Below, piece by piece: positions 1 through 8,172 of a stretch of DNA of 64,000 bases. Position 1 is the first letter of the stretch; each line of letters starts with the position of its first letter. This stretch comes from DASXKD01 sp963707905 (GTDB lineage: Bacteria; Actinomycetota; Actinomycetes; Streptosporangiales; Streptosporangiaceae). A program made the position numbers and the translations under genes. Below the pieces are notes generated by a model. The model was not told where the DNA came from, did no database searches, and saw only the letters and a list, made by a program, of their open reading frames with translations. The stretch spans positions 124,001 to 188,000 of the forward strand of contig CAVPSA010000023.1 of assembly GCA_963707905.1 (NCBI GenBank), given 5' to 3'.

Positions 1-681
1 CCTGACGTCACCGGGCAGCGCCGCCATCTCCTCGTGGAACCGGTGCCGCCGGGCGATCTCGAACGCCACAAGGCCCACTTCCCAGGGACGGCGCGGTGCG
101 GCCAGCGGCCGCTCGATCCGGCCCACATGCAGCACGTAGACGGTGCGGGCGCCGAGGGCCAGCGCCTTGCCCACCGGGATGGAATCGACCAGGCCACCGT
201 CGAAGTAGTGCTCGCCGTCGACCGCCACGGGCGGCAGCAGCCCCGGCACGGCGCAGGAGGCCAGCACCGCGGGCACGACGGGCCCGCTGGAGAACCAGTG
301 GGCGGTGGCCCGCTCGATGCTCGCCGCGACACAGTGGAACGGCAGTTGCAGGTCGGCGAAGTCGCTGCCGGGCAGCGCCTCCTCGAGCATCTGGCGCAGC
401 GGCTCGATCGAGTGCAGGTGCGTGCCGGACCTGGCCAGCCGGGTAACCCGCCCGATGATGGTCTCGCTGAACGCCTGCTGCAGCGCCTCGCCCTGCCAGA
501 CGCGGGCCAGCCACGCCGCGGCACCCGCCGGGTCGGCGGCCACGAACGCACCATTGATCGCGCCCACCGAGGTGCCCACGACGAGATCAGGAACGATGCC
601 CGCCTCGGACAGGGCACGGAGCATGCCCACCTCGTAGGCGCCGAGCACGCCGCCGCCGCCCAGCACGAACGCGGTCTCCAT
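1..681 (-). CDS. Patatin-like phospholipase (3' end beyond window)
   Basis: Serine lipase or acyl hydrolase of the bacterial patatin (RssA-like) family, which cleaves acyl esters with a Ser-Asp dyad. The 227 visible residues begin METAFVLGGGG. They show the oxyanion loop GGGGVLG (8-14), the nucleophile elbow GTSVG with Ser38, and the catalytic DGG at about 161-163. The ATG at 681 lies 5 bp after the stop of the FAD oxidoreductase upstream, so the two are probably co-transcribed. There is no signal peptide, so a cytoplasmic or peripheral membrane location is inferred. The C-terminus is cut by the window edge. The family call is secure; the substrate is unknown. Confidence 0.9.
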   Translation of the reverse strand, partial: METAFVLGGGGVLGAYEVGMLRALSEAGIVPDLVVGTSVGAINGAFVAADPAGAAAWLARVWQGEALQQAFSETIIGRVTRLARSGTHLHSIEPLRQMLEEALPGSDFADLQLPFHCVAASIERATAHWFSSGPVVPAVLASCAVPGLLPPVAVDGEHYFDGGLVDSIPVGKALALGARTVYVLHVGRIERPLAAPRRPWEVGLVAFEIARRHRFHEEMAALPGDVR

Positions 682-686
682 CCGGC

Positions 687-2108
687 TCAGGCCAGTGAGC
701 TCAGCAGGTCGGCGCGGGACGGGCCAGGTATTTCGAAGGGCTCGTGGGCGGCCGCGGTCTTGGCGAGGTGCTCGCTGAACCCGGGCCTGGCCATGATGTC
801 CCCGGGCAGCGCCAGCATCGAGATGATCTCCATGAAGGCCCGGAACGCGCCGGCGTCGTACAGCATGGCCACCTGCAGCTCCGCCCATCCCGGCGTGTCG
901 TCGCCGGCGAAACCGGGCGGGCCCGCCGCGGGGGCACCCGCGATGGACGCGTCAATCTGCGCCTTGCGCGCCCGGTCGAGCTGGACCGTCTGCCGGTACC
1001 AGGGCAGGATCCGGTCCTGGCTCATCTGGTCGTGCCCGGCCGCGAGGGCGAGCGGGTCATCCAGGTGCTCCCTGACGACCTCTGCGGTCCCGGCGGCGTG
1101 CATGAGGCCCATCGTCATGCCCCGGCCGAGCGATGGGTTCGTGCAGCACATCGCGTCGCCGACCGGGAGGATCCCGGTGGCCACCGGGGTTCCGTCCACC
1201 ACGGTGCGCCGCCGCCGGTCCACGATGCCGCTCATCGGGAGGATCTCGCTGACCGGCTCGCCGTCCAGCAGGTGCGCGTGCAGCGGGCAGCCGCGGACCA
1301 GCGCCGCCCAGTTGCCCGGCTGCCGCAGTTCCTTCAGCGCCTGGTCCCTGGAGGAGATGTAGACGGTCACCGACCAGGTGCCGGCGTCGCCGGGCAACGT
1401 CAGCAGGGAGAAGCTGTCGAAGTGCGTCAGCAGCCCGGTGATGAAGGCGGGGAGCTCGCCGGCCGGGGACCGGAAGTACCGCGTGTAGTAGGTGAACCCG
1501 GAGTCCTCCGCGTCCTCCGTGACCGGCCGGGCGCCGAGTGCCGCCAGCCAGCGGGGCAGTTCGCTGCGCCGCCCCATCGCGTCGACGACCAGGTCACAGG
1601 CGATGTGCTCGCCGCCGGAGGTGCGCACCCCTGTCACATGCGGAACGGCTGCCGCTGCGGACTGGCCGGTGACCAGCTCGCGGACCGCCACGCCGCGGCG
1701 GACGTCCACGTGCTGCCGGGCGCAGCAGGCGAACGCGTACTCAAGGACCGGGCGCCGGGCGGTGACCGTGGTGAACCGCTCGTCACCCGGCCGCGGCGCG
1801 CGGTCCTCGATGAACGGTGGCAGCAGCGTCAGCGGGTCGAACGTCGTGGCGCCCGCGCCCTGCACCGCCTCGGCCACCCCGGGCAGCAGGCCGCCGAGGA
1901 TGTGGTGCCCGGCCGGCTGCAGGAAGTGGGGCTGCCGGAACTGCGCGATGCCGCGACGTTCCCAGTCCTGCCACGCGGTGCCGGGCGAGCCGGGCACCGC
2001 GTCATCATCGCGCTCAAGGACGATGACCTCCGCGCCGTCCTGGGCCAGCATCATCGCGGCCGCCATCCCGATGAGGCCACCGCCGACGACGACGATTCTC
2101 GGCATCAC
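687..2108 (-). CDS. FAD-dependent monooxygenase/oxidoreductase
   Basis: Flavoprotein of the PHBH-like FAD-binding family, 473 aa. The Rossmann dinucleotide motif GGGLIG lies at residues 9-14, followed by an acidic ribose-binding residue in VLERD. A central DAMG segment (about 176-179) resembles the DG motif and ILPVGD (about 313-318) the GD motif that closes the FAD site. The start is ATG-ATG; the second ATG (2105) is equally possible. Substrate is not predictable. It is close in length to geranylgeranyl-reductase and hydroxylase-type proteins. It sits directly before the patatin-like gene, which hints at a shared lipid or lipophilic substrate, but that is inference only. Confidence 0.8.
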   Translation of the reverse strand: MMPRIVVVGGGLIGMAAAMMLAQDGAEVIVLERDDDAVPGSPGTAWQDWERRGIAQFRQPHFLQPAGHHILGGLLPGVAEAVQGAGATTFDPLTLLPPFIEDRAPRPGDERFTTVTARRPVLEYAFACCARQHVDVRRGVAVRELVTGQSAAAAVPHVTGVRTSGGEHIACDLVVDAMGRRSELPRWLAALGARPVTEDAEDSGFTYYTRYFRSPAGELPAFITGLLTHFDSFSLLTLPGDAGTWSVTVYISSRDQALKELRQPGNWAALVRGCPLHAHLLDGEPVSEILPMSGIVDRRRRTVVDGTPVATGILPVGDAMCCTNPSLGRGMTMGLMHAAGTAEVVREHLDDPLALAAGHDQMSQDRILPWYRQTVQLDRARKAQIDASIAGAPAAGPPGFAGDDTPGWAELQVAMLYDAGAFRAFMEIISMLALPGDIMARPGFSEHLAKTAAAHEPFEIPGPSRADLLSSLA

Positions 2109-2157
2109 ATTCCCCCGATCTGTCGTACTGCGTAACCAAGCGTTTCATGCTCCCGGA

Positions 2158-3405
2158 TCAGCCGGTCAGCGCCTGGTAGACGAGCTGGCGGAGCTGCGGC
2201 CGGATCCGGTAGGTGCTCGATGGCAGCAGCTGGGTGTAGAACGACACGGCCAGTTCCTCCCGCTGGTCGATCCAGAACGTGGTGCTCGCCGCGCCGCCCC
2301 AGGTCAGCTCGCCCTCGGAGCACACCACCCGGCTCAGCGCCGGATCGAGGACCACGCCGAAGCCGAGGCCGAAGCCCACCCCGGCGAACGGGGACTCCGC
2401 GTACAGCGGCCGGCCGAACGTCTCCAGGTCCAGGCCGCCGGGCAGGTGGTTGCGGGCCATGTAGCCGACCGTGCGGGGGCTGAGCAGCCGGGTGCCGTCC
2501 AGTTCGCCCGCCGGGCTGCCGGCGGTATCAAGCAGCATGTGCAGGAAACGGTGATAGTCGGCGGCCGTGGCGAGCAGCCCGCCGCCCCCGCTGTTCATCC
2601 GCACCGGCTCGTGGGCCACGCGGCCCAGGGAGTCGAGCCTGGCGGTCTTGCCGCCCGCGGCCGGCATGTACAGCGCGGCAAGCCGGTCGGCGGCGTCGTC
2701 ACCGAGGTAGAAGGCCGTGTCGGTCATGCCGAGCGGGCCCAGGATCCTGGTGCTGAAGAACTCGTCAAGGCGCTGCCCCGAGGCCACCTCGACGACCCTG
2801 CCGAGTACGTCGGTTGCCACCGAGTAGTTCCATTCCGTCCCCGGCTGGAACAGCAGCGGCAGGGCCGCCCACGCCTCGCACGCGGTCGCCAGGTCCATGC
2901 CGCGGGGCACGGACCACTCGAACCCGGCGGCCCGGTACAGGGCATCCACCGGGTGTACCCGGAGGAAGCCATAGGTGAGGCCGGCGGTGTGGGTGAGCAG
3001 GTGCCAGATCCGCACCGGCTCGCTGGCCGGGACCGTGACCTGCCGCTGATCGGAGCCACCGGTGTAGACCCGGACCTGCGCGAAGGCGGGGATGAACGCG
3101 CTGACCGGGTCGGACAGCTCGAAGGCGCCCTCCTCGTAGAGCATCATCGCGGCGACCGAGGTGACCGGCTTGGTCATCGAGTAGATGCGCCAGAGCGTGT
3201 CGGCTTCGACCGGCAGCCCGGCCTCGATGTCGCGCGACCCGTAGCAGGACACGTGCGCCAGGCGGCCCTGCCGGCTCACCGCGACCAGCCAGCCGGGCAG
3301 GCGGCCGTCGTCCACGTACCGGGCGAAATGCCGGTCGATCCGCCGCAGCCGGGCGGGATCCAGGCCCACCTCGGCCGGGTCCACCTCCGCCTTGAGTCCG
3401 CCCAT
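2158..3405 (-). CDS. Serine hydrolase, beta-lactamase/class C-like (EstB/AmpC fold)
   Basis: Penicillin-binding-protein-like serine hydrolase of 415 aa, as in esterase EstB or D-aminopeptidases. The SxxK catalytic motif reads SMTK at residues 76-79. A Tyr-containing second motif WNYSVATDVLG follows about 110 residues later. There is no signal peptide. The reading frame is open for another 106 codons upstream, but the ATG at 3405 is preferred: it follows the ribosome site GGGAAGG, and the extra upstream residues are antisense to another coding remnant. Its neighbours on the same strand are the FAD oxidoreductase and the patatin. An esterase or amidase role is more likely than true beta-lactamase activity. 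Confidence 0.85.
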   Translation of the reverse strand: MGGLKAEVDPAEVGLDPARLRRIDRHFARYVDDGRLPGWLVAVSRQGRLAHVSCYGSRDIEAGLPVEADTLWRIYSMTKPVTSVAAMMLYEEGAFELSDPVSAFIPAFAQVRVYTGGSDQRQVTVPASEPVRIWHLLTHTAGLTYGFLRVHPVDALYRAAGFEWSVPRGMDLATACEAWAALPLLFQPGTEWNYSVATDVLGRVVEVASGQRLDEFFSTRILGPLGMTDTAFYLGDDAADRLAALYMPAAGGKTARLDSLGRVAHEPVRMNSGGGGLLATAADYHRFLHMLLDTAGSPAGELDGTRLLSPRTVGYMARNHLPGGLDLETFGRPLYAESPFAGVGFGLGFGVVLDPALSRVVCSEGELTWGGAASTTFWIDQREELAVSFYTQLLPSSTYRIRPQLRQLVYQALTG

Positions 3406-3542
3406 GCCACCGCCTTCCCTCTGCGCGCCGCCGCTCCCCGGGCCGGGCGCGTCCGCTATCACTGGCACCGATTCTGCGTGCCGGGCTGGCACGGGGTCCA
3501 GTGCGGGGCCCGGTGTTCCTGGCGATGGGGCGCTCAGATGGG

Positions 3543-3723
3543 TCAGCGCGCGCCGAGCGCGGCCTCGATCCGCTGGAGTTCGTGCCTGGGCCACTTCGCC
3601 CTCGATGGCCGCGTCGTGCTCCTCGCACCAGCCGACGATGAACCGCCACTCAACCGCCACCAACACCGCGCTCACGCCGATCACCGTCGCGCAGGTTCCC
3701 AGCGCCATCGTGATCACGCCCAA
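3543..3723 (-). pseudogene. Remnant of a small membrane/coiled-coil protein (frameshifted)
   Basis: A possible 59-residue protein: a hydrophobic stretch (VIGVSAVLVAVEWRFIVGW), then an acidic helix (CEEHDAAIEGEVAQAR). A one-base shift near 3577-3583 restores a natural helical end (HELQRIEAALGAR) and a stop at 3543. Without the shift the frame runs on into the serine hydrolase. Its 5' part is antisense to the YVTN fragment, so one of the two is probably not expressed. I do not recognise the family. It may be a true small gene with a sequencing error, or debris. Confidence 0.35.
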
Positions 3724-4135
3724 CGGGAAGACCGCCTACGTGGCCAGCTCATTCGGCACGGTGACCCCGGTCAATACCGCCACCAACCAGGCCGGACAGC
3801 CCATCCCCATCCCCATCCCCGGCGGCGGCACCCTGAGCGCCATGGCGATCACCCCGGACGGCAAGGTCCTGCTCGTCAGCGGCGGCGGCGTCAGCGGGCA
3901 CGCGGAGGTGACCCCGGTCAATACCGTCACCAACAAGGCCGGACAGCCCATCCCCGTGCGCCTCGGCCCGATCGACATCGCGATCACCCCGGACGGGAAG
4001 ACCGCCTACGTCGTCAACTTCGGCACCGGCAGGGTTGCGGGACGAACCGTGACCCCTATCCGGATCGCCACCCTCCGGGCCGGCCGGGCGATCAGGGTCG
4101 GCCTCGACCCCGTCGACCTGGTCATCTCTCGCTGA
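3638..4135 (+). pseudogene. YVTN-family beta-propeller fragment
   Basis: About 165 residues containing roughly three to four YVTN/YncE-type propeller blades: ITPNGKTAYVASSFGTVTPV, ITPDGKVLLVSGG and ITPDGKTAYVVNFGTG, separated by NTATNQAGQPIPI-type linkers. Family members are normally secreted, with a signal peptide and seven blades. Here there is no signal peptide, too few blades and no convincing ribosome site before the ATG at 3638. The frame is open upstream to 3392, but that part is antisense to the serine hydrolase. I read this as a decayed internal or terminal piece of a secreted propeller gene. The last blade (GRVAGRTVTPIRIATLRAG) is visibly eroded. Confidence 0.6.
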
Positions 4136-4340
4136 CCGCTTCGACCTGACAGACCCGGCCGCAGCCCTTGATCATCGTGTCGGTGCCGACGCAGGGGACT
4201 ATTTCGGCACCGGAGAACGGTTCGCGCTCTGGGACGGGCACGATCTCGGCCTGGGCGTGATCACCCGGCGGATCTTCGTCGGACGGCCCCGTCGCCGGCT
4301 GCCGCGGTGGCGCTATGCCCGATTGCTTTCCGTGCCTTAA
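4131..4340 (+). other. Possible degenerate coding remnant
   Basis: A 69-residue open stretch in a different frame from the YVTN fragment runs to a TAA at 4340. It reads plausibly as protein (for example DYFGTGERFALWDGHD and LGLGVITRRIFVG) but has no start codon or ribosome site. It may be what remains of a gene lost in the same rearrangement that left the YVTN piece. No family is recognised. Between 4341 and 4419 I see only the likely promoter region of the next regulator, including the 8-bp palindrome ATGATCAT. Confidence 0.25.
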
Positions 4341-4419
4341 TCAATGATCATGTTTCATAACGTTGAAGGCGCGATGAGCGGCGCATCTTCACCTGGCCCT
4401 GATCCCGTCGCAGGGAGGT

Positions 4420-5211
4420 GTGGTGGCGGCTCCGCGGCGGCCAGAGTCTGCGCCGGATCACCGCGGTTCCCCGATCGCTGGCAGCCGGCCGCCGAAGGCC
4501 GCGATGCTGGTGGCGCAGCGGATCGTGCGTGACATCGGGCGGGCGGGACTGCGCCCGGGGGACCTGCTCCCACCCGAGCGGGCCATGCTCGAAACCTACG
4601 AAACCGGCCGCGGTACGCTGCGCGAGGCGCTGCGGCTGCTCGAGTTCCAGGGCGTCATCGCGCTCAAGCCGGGGCCCGGCGGCGGCCCCATCCTGATGAA
4701 CCCGGCTGCCTCCCACCTGGCCAGCACCCTGCAGCTGCTGATGCAGCTCAACCACGCGCCGTACCGGACGCTCATCGAGGCCCGGTCGGCACTGGAGCCG
4801 GTGCTGAGCCGCCTTGCGGCCGAGCGCATCGGCACGGAAGCCCTTGCCGAACTGGCCGAGGGCGTGGCGCGGATGCGCGAGCACATCGATGACCGGGATT
4901 CGTTCCGTGACAGCAACAAGCGTTTCCACGACGTGATCGCCTGGTCGTCCGGCAACGTCCTGTTCGCCTACATCGTGGACGCCGTGCTCGGCACCCTCGA
5001 CGGCACCGTGATCGGGATCGACGACCCCGGCGACCGCCAGGCCGCCGTCATCCAGGCCCACGAGGAGATCTACGCGGCGATCTCCCGGCACGACGCGGCC
5101 GGGGCGGAGCAGCGGATGCGCGAGCACATCGAGTCGTATGCCCGCCACGCACAGCGCAAGTTCCCGGAGATCCTCACGCAGACGGTCACCTGGGACCGGC
5201 TACTGCCCTGA
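4420..5211 (+). CDS. FadR-subfamily GntR transcriptional regulator
   Basis: Transcription factor of 263 aa: a winged-helix GntR DNA-binding domain (about residues 25-100, with GLRPGDLLPPERAM and GRGTLREALRLLEFQG) and a C-terminal all-helical FCD ligand domain. The FCD metal-ligand pattern is visible (SNKRFHDVI, then AHEEIYAAISRHD and MREHIESYARH). FCD regulators usually sense carboxylic acids. A GTG start at 4420 or 4423 is used because the conserved RPPKAAMLVAQRIV segment lies upstream of the next ATG (4504). The ribosome site GGGAGG is unusually close to the GTG. The neighbouring peptidase E follows by 40 bp on the same strand. Confidence 0.88.
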   Translation: MVAAPRRPESAPDHRGSPIAGSRPPKAAMLVAQRIVRDIGRAGLRPGDLLPPERAMLETYETGRGTLREALRLLEFQGVIALKPGPGGGPILMNPAASHLASTLQLLMQLNHAPYRTLIEARSALEPVLSRLAAERIGTEALAELAEGVARMREHIDDRDSFRDSNKRFHDVIAWSSGNVLFAYIVDAVLGTLDGTVIGIDDPGDRQAAVIQAHEEIYAAISRHDAAGAEQRMREHIESYARHAQRKFPEILTQTVTWDRLLP

Positions 5212-5251
5212 CCATCTGGCGCTGTGGCGGGCTCGCGTAGGCTTTTCTGCC

Positions 5252-5992
5252 ATGCCCGCCGATACCCCCACCATCCTGGCCACCTCCGGCGGCCTGCGCC
5301 CCGGTCGCCGTACCGAAGTCGAGTTCAGCCCCCTGGTACTGCACGCGATAGAGCTCTCCGGCGTCACCGGCCGGGCGCCCCGGCTGTGCCACGTCGGCAC
5401 CGCCGGCGGCGACCAGCGCTACTTCCAGGCCTGGTACGACGCCGCGGGCCAGGCGCAAGGCATCGCCGTGTCGCACCTGAACCTCTTCTACATGCCAAGC
5501 ACCGACGACATGACGGGCATGCTGCTTGAGCAGGACGTGGTCTGGGTGGGCGGCGGCAGCGTGGCGAACCTGCTCGCGCTGTGGCGGCTGCACGGCCTGG
5601 ACCAGAGCTTCCGCCAGGCGTGGGAGGCGGGCGTGGTGCTTGCCGGGGTCTCCGCGGGCTCCATCTGCTGGCACGTCGGCGGCACCACTGATTCCTTCGG
5701 CCCCGAGTTGCGCCCGGTGACCAATGGCCTGGCCCTCCTGCCGTACTCCAACGGGGTGCACTACGACTCCGAGGCGCAGCGCCGGCCGCTCTACCAGCGC
5801 CTGGTCGCCGACGGCACGCTGCCGGACGGCTGGGCCACCGACGACGGCACCGGCCTGCTTTACCGCGGCACCGAGATGACCGAGACGCTGAGCGAAGTGA
5901 AGGGCAAGGGCACCTACCGGGTCACCCGCGAGGGCGGCAAGGCGCACGAGGAGCGGATCGAGCCGCGGGTTCTCCCCGGAGCGGCGGGCTGA
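5252..5992 (+). CDS. Peptidase E (family S51 dipeptidase-like)
   Basis: Cytoplasmic serine peptidase homologue of 246 aa; family S51 enzymes hydrolyse N-terminal aspartyl dipeptides. The nucleophile motif GVSAGSICW places Ser134 as catalytic, and the preceding VWVGGGSVANLL is the conserved Gly-rich strand. A longer open frame begins inside the GntR gene, but ATG 5252 starts the conserved ILATSGG segment. It lies between the FCD regulator and a YCII protein, all on the plus strand, and the next gene starts 7 bp on. Actinobacterial S51 homologues may have other substrates. Confidence 0.85.
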   Translation: MPADTPTILATSGGLRPGRRTEVEFSPLVLHAIELSGVTGRAPRLCHVGTAGGDQRYFQAWYDAAGQAQGIAVSHLNLFYMPSTDDMTGMLLEQDVVWVGGGSVANLLALWRLHGLDQSFRQAWEAGVVLAGVSAGSICWHVGGTTDSFGPELRPVTNGLALLPYSNGVHYDSEAQRRPLYQRLVADGTLPDGWATDDGTGLLYRGTEMTETLSEVKGKGTYRVTREGGKAHEERIEPRVLPGAAG

Positions 5993-5998
5993 CCGGCC

Positions 5999-6535
5999 AT
6001 GAAGTATGTCCTGATCTACGACTCGGCGGGCGACGTCGCGCAGACCGCGCCGCAGCACTTCGCCGCGCACCGGGCCCGCTGGGCGGAGTTCCAGGCCGAC
6101 GGCACCCTGCTGCTGATCGGGCCGTACTCCGACCAGAGCGGCGCGCTGGCGGTGTTCACCACCCGTGCGGCCGCGGAGCGGTTTGCCCGCAGCGACCCGT
6201 TCGTGCTGAACGGTGTCGTCAGCGCCTGGTCGGTGAAGGAGTGGGCCGAGCACTTGGCGGCCGGTGAACCGCGCGGCGGCCCGGCCGCTGTCGCGTGTCA
6301 GGCGTGCCCGGCCGCCAGTTCGCCCGGGGCCGCGCCGGCGACCGTGCCGATGAAGTCCGTGACCACTCTGCAGAACAGCTCGGGCGAGGTGGCCGGCCAG
6401 CTGTGGCCCTGGTGCGGCGCGATCCAGAGCCGGCCATCGGGCAGCCCGCCCGCGAGTTCGCAGGCGGCCGGCATGGCGCGCCAATCGCGGGAGCCGCAGA
6501 CAACCAGCGCGGGCGCCGTGACCTGGGGCAGGTAG
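5999..6535 (+). CDS. YCII-domain protein (YciI-like) with unusual C-terminal tail
   Basis: The first 90 or so residues form a YciI-like ferredoxin fold (MKYVLIYDSAGDV, the conserved HRARWAEFQADGTLLLIGPY, then FARSDPFVLNGVVSAWSVKEW). YciI proteins are small putative enzymes, usually 90-100 aa. Here the frame does not stop until 6535 (178 aa), so the last 80 residues are read antisense through the 3' part of the convergent hydrolase. That tail is low-complexity and not YciI-like. The real end may be shorter in life if a base is missing near 6280. Start ATG 5999 is 7 bp after the peptidase E stop. Confidence 0.75.
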   Translation: MKYVLIYDSAGDVAQTAPQHFAAHRARWAEFQADGTLLLIGPYSDQSGALAVFTTRAAAERFARSDPFVLNGVVSAWSVKEWAEHLAAGEPRGGPAAVACQACPAASSPGAAPATVPMKSVTTLQNSSGEVAGQLWPWCGAIQSRPSGSPPASSQAAGMARQSREPQTTSAGAVTWGR

Positions 6536-7014
6536 TCGCGCAGGTCGGTGCGCTCCAGTTCGTCGAGCATGCGCAGCCATTCCCGGCGCCCGCCGACGTC
6601 GGAGAACAACGGCAGCAACGGGCCCGGCAGCTGCCGGAACCGGCGCAGCGCCGCGGGCAGGTCCCGTCCAGGGACGATCGGCGTCCCGGTGACCACCAGG
6701 CTGGCTACCTGGGAGCCGAGTTGCGCGGCGGCGCGGATTGCGATCACCCCGCCCAGCGACAGGCCGCACAGGTGGACCGGCGCGGTCTGCACCGCGATCG
6801 TGTCGCGCACCGCCTGCGCCGCGCCCGCGACCGTGAATGGCCCTTCTGACCGGCCAAAACCCGGCAGGTCCGGGGCGAGGACATGCCACTCGCCGGACAG
6901 GCCGCTCAGGGCCGGATCCCACATGCGCCCCGCCCGCCCCGAACCGTGCAGCAACACCACCACTGGCGCCGTGGTCGCCCCGGCCTGCTGGATGCGCATT
7001 CCCACGGGCACCAT
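6298..7014 (-). CDS. Alpha/beta hydrolase
   Basis: Single-domain alpha/beta-hydrolase of 238 aa. Visible motifs: the oxyanion region LLHGSG (21-26), the nucleophile elbow GLSLGG with Ser86, the acid in CGSRDWRA and the catalytic His in HQGHSWP. The second half has an RRFRQLPGPLLPLF cap segment. No signal peptide is present. Start may be the ATG at 7014 or the one at 6999. Its 3' 238 bp overlap the tail of the convergent YCII gene. It could be an esterase, haloperoxidase-like protein or C-C hydrolase. Confidence 0.85.
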   Translation of the reverse strand: MVPVGMRIQQAGATTAPVVVLLHGSGRAGRMWDPALSGLSGEWHVLAPDLPGFGRSEGPFTVAGAAQAVRDTIAVQTAPVHLCGLSLGGVIAIRAAAQLGSQVASLVVTGTPIVPGRDLPAALRRFRQLPGPLLPLFSDVGGRREWLRMLDELERTDLRDYLPQVTAPALVVCGSRDWRAMPAACELAGGLPDGRLWIAPHQGHSWPATSPELFCRVVTDFIGTVAGAAPGELAAGHA

Positions 7015-7083
7015 TCTCGCCAGCCGGGCGCCGCTGCGGTAGCCGTCGCTTCGACACAGTTGCCAGGGACCAGGTAATCATGG

Positions 7084-7416
7084 TCAGCGGCCTTCGGGGA
7101 CCGCCATCTCACCGAGCAGGGACCAGTCGTCCTGCGGGACGACCGCGTTGACGATCTTCGGAGTCTGCGCGAGGAAGGGCGGCAGGGTCCGCCGGGCGTT
7201 CTTGAAATGCTCGGACTGGACGTGCGCGTTCCCGGCCTCGCCGTCGCGGAACGCCTCGACCAGCACGTACTCGGCCGGGTCCGCCAGGCTCCTGGACCAG
7301 TCGAACCACAGGCAGCCCGGCTCGGCGCGGGTCGCCTCGGTGAACCCGGCGGAGATCTCGGGCCAGGCGTCGGCGTGTTCGGGCAGTATCTGGAACTTGG
7401 CGGTGATGAAGATCAT
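7084..7416 (-). CDS. Antibiotic biosynthesis monooxygenase (ABM) domain protein
   Basis: A 110-aa protein with the ABM dimeric ferredoxin-like fold, related to YgiN-type quinol monooxygenases. Conserved pieces: MIFITAKFQILPEHADAW, the EPGCLWFDWSRS strand and HVQSEHFKNARRTLPPFL. ATG 7416 is chosen over the longer open frame because it is preceded by AGAGGAG at the right distance and starts the first beta-strand. It lies upstream of the hydrolase on the same strand. Cofactor-free oxygenation or quinone handling is a family property, not shown here. Confidence 0.88.
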   Translation of the reverse strand: MIFITAKFQILPEHADAWPEISAGFTEATRAEPGCLWFDWSRSLADPAEYVLVEAFRDGEAGNAHVQSEHFKNARRTLPPFLAQTPKIVNAVVPQDDWSLLGEMAVPEGR

Positions 7417-7503
7417 CGGACTCCTCTGCGGGTCGGGCCGGCCCCCATCGTCGCGCAGCGGTCCCCGGCCTTGCCAGGGGCGGTGCGTCTCAAAAGGAGC
7501 CAC

Positions 7504-8172
7504 TCAGTTGGAGCTATACGGGGAATTCCGCAGATCGGGGGCTGGCGTGGCGGTGAGCGTCCGCAGCATGGTGAGTTCCCGGGACAGCAGCGTGCGCTCG
7601 GCGGCCAGCCGGTGCATGGCGTCGGGCTCGGCCAGCAGTGTCTGCCGGTCGCTGAGGTCGATGATCATCGACGCACCGACCAGGTAGGACAGGGTGACCG
7701 GGTCGTCCGGCAGTTCGGGGGCGCTTATCTGGGTGACCCCGCGCTCGGCGAGGGCACTCAGGTACGCGCGGAACGCATCCCTGACCACCCGTGCCGCCTG
7801 CGCCGCCGCGGCCCGCTCGCCGGTCTCCTCGGCGAGCAGTTCCACCTGGCCCTGCAGGTAAGGCTTGGCGTCGTCGAGGCCCGCCAGCCGGAACCGGTCC
7901 GTGCCGACCGTGACGATGTCGTACCTGCCGTCTTCGAGTTCCTTGACCTGGCGCAGGGTCGCCGTGCACCCGATCTCGTACAGCGCCTGGATCCCGTCCA
8001 CGCCCGTCTCGCGGCCCTGGCGTATCGCGATCACGCCGAACCGGCGCGGCTCCGGCCGGGCCTGCAGGTCGCGGACGAGTTGCCGGTAACGCTCCTCGAA
8101 GATGTGCAGGGGGAGCAATAGGCCTGGAAAGAGCACCGTGCCGAGCGGGAACAACGGCAACGTTTCGCTCAT
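7504..8172 (-). CDS. LON peptidase substrate-binding (LAN) domain protein
   Basis: A 222-aa stand-alone homologue of the Lon protease N-terminal domain (PUA-like fold plus helical part). It begins with the signature LPLFPLGTVLFPGLLLPLHI and FEERYRQLV, followed by RFGVIAI and GCTATLRQV. There is no ATPase or protease domain. Such proteins are common in actinobacteria and of unknown role, perhaps adaptor-like. The start overlaps the acetyltransferase stop by 4 bp (ATGA), so the two are translationally coupled. Confidence 0.9.
   Translation of the reverse strand: MSETLPLFPLGTVLFPGLLLPLHIFEERYRQLVRDLQARPEPRRFGVIAIRQGRETGVDGIQALYEIGCTATLRQVKELEDGRYDIVTVGTDRFRLAGLDDAKPYLQGQVELLAEETGERAAAAQAARVVRDAFRAYLSALAERGVTQISAPELPDDPVTLSYLVGASMIIDLSDRQTLLAEPDAMHRLAAERTLLSRELTMLRTLTATPAPDLRNSPYSSN

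Noticed and set aside
1492..4149. 885-codon open frame on the plus strand
   Set aside because: Runs antisense through the FAD oxidoreductase and serine hydrolase; repetitive Arg/Gly/Pro composition and no motifs.
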